A stretch of 64,000 nucleotides of DNA from Anolis sagrei. Lineage: Eukaryota > Chordata > Lepidosauria > Squamata > Anolidae. The translations under genes were made by a program, and so were the position numbers. Shown here piece by piece: positions 59,101-64,000 of the stretch. The notes below the pieces were generated by a model. The model did no database searches. It had not been told where the DNA came from and saw only the letters and a program-made list of their open reading frames with translations. The DNA is taken from contig NC_090023.1 in assembly GCF_037176765.1 (NCBI RefSeq), positions 155,041,663 through 155,105,662 of the forward strand, read 5' to 3'. Each line of letters starts with the position of its first letter. Position 1 is the first letter of the stretch.

Positions 59101-61864
59101 GGGCACTTTGCACCATCCCCAACTTCTCCAGTCAGCTGGTGGGACATGATGGCAGCTGCCAACAACGACCCAATCTGTGGGATTCCTGGTGCCCCACATC
59201 ACCCTCAAAACCCATAAGGAGCCCCCAATTTTCTTGCACACTCACTCATCCACCTATGTGGTTCCTCTTGCCCTCCACCGACCTGATTCCATGAACCCAC
59301 AGCCCAAGAGCACCATCCTTTTGGAAAGTTTGGAAGAGAGCCTTCCTCTCTTCCATCTTATCCCCTATCTCATTCTTGGGAGGGCTCTTCTCAGGGATGG
59401 GGCAAAGACAAAAGGAGAGGGGGGAGAAGGAGAAGGAGAAGGAGGGGGAGAAGGAGAGGAAGACTGCATTCTCTTTGGAATAGAGTCTTTCAAACTCCCC
59501 AAAGGATGCAGAGTAAGCCTGAGCCTCCCCCTGCCCCCTCTTGTCTCTTGTTATTGGGTAGAGGTGTTGCAAAAGAGCTGCTCTGCATCCCTTTTAAGAG
59601 TTTGGAAAGCTCTGCTCCAAATAAATGGTAGCCTTCCTCTTTCTTCCTTTCCCTGCTTTCCTCTCACTGAGCTCCTTGTCAGATCTGCTTTCTTGAGCTC
59701 ATTGCCAACAAGGAGCCCAACAAACACTGCCACTCAAGGCCGCTCTGTAGAGAGAGCCTGAGCATGATCCACCCACTCTTGCCTTTGACCAAAGATTCTA
59801 TGTACACCAGATAAGTTACTCTGCAATATTTCTATACCAGAGCTTCCCCAGATTCAGCATATGTCTGCTGAATCCTGAGCCACTGCCTACACAATCTAGC
59901 CCCTCCCATTCTCTTGTCTCTATTTTCCTGCACTGCTCCTTGCCAGCCACAGGGCCAAGCATTTGGCCCTCATATGTCATGTCTTCTGATATAAAAATGA
60001 TACACCCGCATATTTATTTATTTATTTGTCGTGTCAGATTAAGCAGTCAATTATATTACATTTCTAACAGAACAAAGCAAACAAACAGATAAAATACAAC
60101 ATTTGTGAGTTTGGTAGTTGGTTAAATGTCCTTTGACCAGTATCTGGCCACTTGGAGTACCTCTGGTGTTGCCGCAAGAAGGTCCTCCCTGGTGCATGTG
60201 GCAGGGCTCAGGTTGCATTGCAGCAGGTGGTCAGTGGTTTGCTCCTCTCCACATTCGCATATCGAGGATTCCACTTTGTAGCCCCATTTCTGAAGTTTGG
60301 CTCTGCATCTTGTGGTGCCAGAGCGCAGTCTGTTCAGCGCCTTCCAAGTCGCCCAGTCCTCTGTGTGCCAAGTGGGGAGTCTCTCATTTTCGTATCAGCC
60401 ATTGGTTGAGGTTCTGGGTTTGAGCCTGCCACTTTTGGACTCTCGCTTGCTGAGGTGTTCCAGCGAGTGTCTCTGTAGATCTTAGAAAACTATTTCTAGA
60501 TTTAAGTCGTTGACATGCTGGCTGATACCCAAACAGAGGATGAGCTGGAGATGTCTCTGCCTTGGTCCTTTCACTATTGGCTGCTACTTCCAGACGGATG
60601 TCAGGTGGTGCAGTGTAATTTCTCCAGTGGTGTAGGGCGCAGGCTCCCCGTGATAATGCGGCATGTCTCATTAAGAGTCACATCCCCTGTTTTAGTGTGG
60701 TGAGATGTGCTCCACACTGGGCATGCATACTCAGCAGCAGAGTAGCACAGCGCAAGGGCGGATGTCTTCACTGTGTCTGGTTGTGATCCCCAGGTTGTGC
60801 CAGTCAGCTTTCATATGATATTTTTTCTAGCACCCACTTTTTGCTTGATGTTCAGGCAGTGCTTCTTGTAGGTAAGAGCACGGTCCAGAGTGACTCCCAG
60901 GTATTTGGGTGCGCTGCAATGCTCCAGTGGGATTCCTTCCCAGGTGATCTTCAGAGCTCGGGATGCTTCTCTGTTCTTGAGAGGAAAGGCACATGTCAGT
61001 GTTTTAGATGGGTTGGGGGATCAGCTGGTTTTTCCTGTAATAGGCCCACATACACCCACATGATCATCAAGGAGGAGCTAAATCAATACCCTCCTCCTTG
61101 TTGGCCACACAGATGCCCCATTCCAACATCAGCAGATGTAGGAGGTAATGACCAAGTGCTTGCATGGAGCTCTATGAATGATAGGGAGAAAATGCAGCAA
61201 CATGGCAATGAACAATCAGTATATAGTGGAGGTGTCCATCTGGACAGTGAATTGCACCAAAACTGTCCTGATCCAGCTGTTCAGACAAAGTCCAAACAAA
61301 CACTTCCAAAACATTTCCAAAACATTTCAGATAAGAGATACCAAACCTATCGAAATAGTAGATTCTCAGATCTCTGGTTACAGTTATATACATTACCTGA
61401 AGCCTGTAAATGCAAATTATTTCCATGTATTAATGTGAACTGTACAACTAAATAATAGATCATCATGATTTGTCTTTTCTTTTACAGCTCTGTCTTTGAA
61501 AGGAATAATACATAAAGTTGGGAGCAAAATATTTGCTACAAATGAACAATTAGTTGATTTTGAATCCACACTTCAAATATGCAGCCATTCTGGAGGATTT
61601 GTTGCAGTACCCATGAATGAAATGGAGAATAATGCTGTTTTGGATATTGTGAAAAATATAAATCAATATGCCTACCTGGGAATCAAGGAAAGCCCCATTC
61701 CAGGAGAATTTGTGTATTTCGATGAAACCCCTGTGAATTATACAAATTGGCGTCAGTATGAACCAAATGGGAAGGGGAAAGAAAACTGTGTTGAGATGCA
61801 CACCGATGGAGGCTGGAATGACAAAAAATGTAACCAGTACCGTCTTGTTGTCTGTGAATTTTAA
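53195..61864 (+). CDS. SFTPA1: Gene C: pulmonary surfactant-associated protein A, 4 coding exons, 245 aa
   Basis: Coding exons are 53195-53366, 56187-56297, 58800-58877 and 61488-61864, all phase 1; exon 3 is 78 nt. Total length is close to the 248 residues of human SP-A. Signal peptide 1-22 precedes Cys26. The first collagen block ([12 protein letters not shown], then [16 protein letters not shown]) is nearly the human sequence. The kink lies at residues 61-68 (GPPNGLTG), where human SP-A has a Cys-containing PCPP kink. The neck is 95-120, with heptad positions V104, L108, L111, I115 and L118. The CRD runs about 131-245, with Cys152, 221, 235 and 243. TPVNYTNW carries the family's N-glycosylation site at N204. 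Binding residues are EPN 212-214, E219 and N231-D232. SP-A binds surfactant lipid and microbial sugars in the airspace and assembles as trimers into octadecamers (family knowledge). The EPN motif differs from the EPA or EPR of mammals. Orthology to SFTPA is strong. Confidence 0.95.
53417..53515. mobile_element. MITE in gene C intron 1
   Basis: 29-bp inverted ends: AGGCCCCATTTACACTGCCA and TGGCAGTATAGATGGAGCCT, continuing to TATAATGCA on each side. Target duplication not clear. Confidence 0.7.
54145..54276. mobile_element. hAT-like MITE in gene C intron 1
   Basis: CAGCGGTTCTCAACCTGTAG and CAGGTTGAGAACCACTA ends. Flanks CTTAAGGG and CTCTAGGG match at 6 of 8 positions. Confidence 0.65.
54700..55290 (+). 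repeat. Dispersed repeat in gene C intron 1
   Basis: Starts around GGAGTTACAAACATC and ends around GAACAAACCTACAGAACC and CATAACCTGTCTG, shared with 44490-44640. Perhaps a DNA transposon; ends are not proven. Confidence 0.35.
55360..55874. mobile_element. hAT-like element in gene C intron 1
   Basis: TAGGGCTGGGC and ACCCAGGCCTA ends with the exact duplication GGAGAAAT (55352-55359 and 55875-55882). 515 bp, dominated by repeated TTCGTTA/TAACGA words. Confidence 0.8.
56640..56880 (+). repeat. Dispersed repeat in gene C intron 2
   Basis: GAGAAGCACGGAGCC is mirrored by GGCTCCGTGCTTCT within 70 bp. It then has GGAGTCTTCCCATCTTCTCA, like the repeat at 1862, and a C homopolymer near 56825. Confidence 0.4.
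57165..57383. mobile_element. MITE with long inverted ends in gene C intron 2
   Basis: About 40-bp ends: CTGCATCTTCACTGTAGAAT and ATTCTACAATGTAGATGCAG, with inner GTTTGACACCA mirrored by GGTGTTAAAC. Same family as 28323-28516. Confidence 0.7.
57640..57692 (+). repeat. G and C homopolymer runs
   Basis: A run of about 10 G and, 20 bp later, nearly 20 C. Assembly length here may be unreliable. Confidence 0.8.
58995..59780. repeat. Repeat-like block in gene C intron 3
   Basis: Opens with CCGTATTTACTCAAGTCTAG, a common dispersed-repeat start, and includes a GGAGAA purine tract near 59414-59462. The 194-codon plus frame at 59177-59761 has low-complexity Gly/Glu content and no domain, so I do not call it a gene. 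Confidence 0.4.
60015..61052 (-). mobile_element. Non-LTR retrotransposon, 3' half, in gene C intron 3
   Basis: The minus strand encodes pieces such as [50 protein letters not shown] and a Cys/His block ([15 protein letters not shown]), typical of a jockey-like LINE C-terminus. Frames are broken. This is a different family from the CR1 copies. Confidence 0.65.
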
Positions 61865-62646
61865 ACACATTCGTCCATTAAAAATTACAAATTATATCAC
61901 CTAAACCAAAGTAATGGTTGTGGCATCTGGGATTGTAGTTTTATCAAGGCTCTCCAGGTATTTGTCAACAGTTATTACACAATAATGGTATTTATGACAG
62001 CTGCGATAAGCAAGTTAACACAAAGCCATCTTTAAAATAGTAGTGTAAGCATGGTAGAATTGAATGCCTATTACGTAATTGATTGAATTTTTTGGCACAG
62101 ACTTGGCATGTGGAGTCCAGAAGATCAGGATTTTCAAGACTTCTGAATGCTTATAATTTCAGAAAAGATTTGTATATCCCTTTTTCTTACATGTGGTGAA
62201 ATCCATGCATGTGAAACAAAATTCAGTTATTTTGAAAGTGAGTGCAAAGTGATGGGTGGTTTCATAGTGTATGGATTTTCTCTTTCAGTGGAATTAATTA
62301 ATAAGATTTAGAAATAAATAGATATTTCAATATAAATGCCAAAAGTCCTGATAGTTCAAAAAATATAACTTTAATAGGTGTCAAGATTTTCATCCATTCA
62401 CATTAGTCAAGGCAATCACTCAGTGGGATAATCAATTGCACTTGAAGGGCCACCATTGTTGAGAATCAGCAAACCAATTTAGTAATATACTTTCCCTTCT
62501 TTCCTGTCCTTTCTCTTCACTTCTTCTCTGAGTTTCTTCATTTTCTGGTTGTATATCAGTATGTCTGTTTATTACTATGAGTATGCATTAAACAAAATGC
62601 CAAAAAACACCAAAAAGAGGAGGTGTGTCATGATGGAACAAGCATG
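61865..62646. other. Gene C 3' UTR and downstream
   Basis: Probable 3' UTR up to about 62330. Nothing further recognised. Confidence 0.4.
62313..62318 (+). promoter_or_regulatory. Gene C candidate polyadenylation signal
   Basis: AATAAA lies about 450 bp after the SP-A stop. A closer ATTAAA at 61877 is only about 13 bp past the stop and seems too near. Mammalian SP-A messages have long 3' UTRs, so a later site outside this scan is possible. Confidence 0.35.
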
Positions 62647-62654
62647 TTGTAGAG

Positions 62655-63676
62655 CAGTGTTTCTCAACCTTCTTAATGCCGCGACTCCTTGATACAGTTC
62701 CTCATGTTGTGGTGACCCCCAACCATAACATTATTTTCATTGCTACTTCATAACTGTATTTTTGCTATGAATTGTAATGTAAATATCTGATATGCCAGAT
62801 GTAGTTTCATTCACTGGACCCTATTTGCCACAAATACCTGATATGCCCAAATTTGAATACTGGTGGGGTTGGGGGGATTGATTTTTATCATTTGGGAGCT
62901 GTAGTTGCTGGAATTTATAGTTCACCTACAATCAAAGAGCATTCTGGACTCCACCAGCGATGGAATTGAACCAAACTTGCCACACAGAACTCCCATGACC
63001 AACAGAAAATACTAGAAGGATCTGGTAGGCAATGACCTTGAATTTGGGAGTTGTAGTTCTCCTACATCCAGGGAGTTGTGTGGACTCGAACAATGATGGA
63101 TCTGGACCAAACTTGGCATGAATACTCAATATGCCCAAATGTGAACACTGGTGGCACTTGTGGAAAATAGACCTCAGTATTTGGGAGTTGTAGTTGCTGG
63201 GATTTATAGTTCACCTACAATCAAAGAGCATTTTGAACCCCATCAACTTTGGAATTGAACCAAAGTTGGTACACAGAATTCCCATGACCAACAGAAAATA
63301 CTGGAAGGGTTTGGTGGGCATTGACCTTGAGTTTGGGAGTTGAAGTTCGCCTATATCCAGAAAGCACTCTAGACTCCAACAATGATGGATCTGGACCAAA
63401 CTTGGCACGAATACTCAATATGCCCAAATGTGAACACTGGTGAAGTTTGGGGAAAATAGACCTCGATATTTGGGAGTTGTAGTTGCTGGGATTTATAGTT
63501 CACCTACAATCAAAGAGCATTCGGAACCCCATCAACAATAGAATTGGGCCAAACTTCCCACACAGAACCCCCATGACTAACAGAAAATACTGTGTTTTCT
63601 GATGGTCTTTGGTGACCCCTCTAACACCCCCTCATGACCCCCACAGGGGTCCAGACCCCCAGGTTGAGAAACATTG
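62655..63676. mobile_element. 1-kb hAT-like element with internal tandem repeats
   Basis: TIRs CAGTGTTTCTCAACCT and AGGTTGAGAAACATTG with the exact duplication TTGTAGAG (62647-62654 and 63677-63684). Inside, a unit of about 285-290 bp is repeated from near 62844, 63127 and 63417. No transposase. Confidence 0.85.
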
Positions 63677-64000
63677 TTGTAGAGGTTTGAGTATTGGACT
63701 AGGATTCTGGGAGATTGTGGTTTAAAACCGTGTTCAGCCCAAGAAATCTAATGACCTTAAATGAGCTAAACTAACCCTGCCTTAGACAAAGGTAATGGCA
63801 AACTGTTTCTGAATAAAGCTTGTATTTTTTTAAAAAATCCCATAGGATAGAATCACCATAAGCTGGAGTCAATTTGAAGGCATATGGTGACAACTGCAGC
63901 AGCAAGACACACGCATACACACAAATACCATGAACAAGAGCTTCTACTCTGCTCTCATTGTACGGATACGGCAGTCTGCTTACAGATCTATTTTAATGAA

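Noticed and set aside
59177-59761. 194-codon plus-strand open frame in gene C intron 3
   Set aside because: Low-complexity Gly/Glu and Pro/Leu content, no domain, overlaps repeat-like sequence and an equally open antisense frame.

Overview
This window looks like a vertebrate nuclear genome, most probably a squamate reptile and perhaps an iguanian lizard. The evidence is large introns with GT-AG boundaries, many 3' ends of CR1/L2-type LINEs, one BovB/RTE LINE piece, a tRNA-derived SINE of the kind I associate with lizards, many short hAT-like elements with 8-bp target duplications, and Penelope-like retroelement ends. The species call is an inference.

The host genes are three collectins (soluble collagen-like C-type lectins of innate immunity) in a head-to-tail tandem array on the + strand. 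Gene A (coding span 8737-16499) and gene B (26831-31659) look like mannose-binding lectins. Gene C (53195-61864) is pulmonary surfactant protein A. All three have the same four coding exons: signal peptide, Cys region and first collagen triplets; rest of the collagen region; coiled-coil neck; carbohydrate-recognition domain (CRD). All three internal introns of each gene are in phase 1. The spliced reading frames are open and predict 251, 256 and 245 residues. All three CRDs keep the four structural cysteines and the calcium/sugar residues EPN, E and ND. SP-A next to mannose-binding lectin genes fits the known vertebrate collectin cluster (in mouse, Mbl1 lies near Sftpa1 and Sftpd).

Layout: 1-8717 is repeat-rich intergenic DNA with a CR1 inside a SINE, a Penelope-like palindrome inside a LINE, and two solo LTRs. 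8718-16640 is gene A. 16640-25690 is intergenic with LINE, hAT and Penelope-like copies and an LTR-like fossil. About 25700-31940 is gene B. 31940-50890 is a long intergenic stretch with LINEs, a third solo LTR, hAT elements and a full-length SINE. About 50890-62320 is gene C, including a possible 5' UTR exon. 62655-63676 is a 1-kb hAT-like element with internal tandem repeats.

The three proteins probably act outside the cell: collagen stems trimerise and oligomerise the lectin heads, which bind microbial sugars in the presence of calcium. Mannose-binding lectins normally activate complement through MASP proteases, and SP-A normally works in lung surfactant. I see no sign of a wholly new system. 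The most unusual signals are the sequence departures in the collectins (no mannose-binding-lectin-type kink in A, a different break in B, EPN and no kink cysteine in C) and a possible relic hammerhead-ribozyme fold in the Penelope-like copies.
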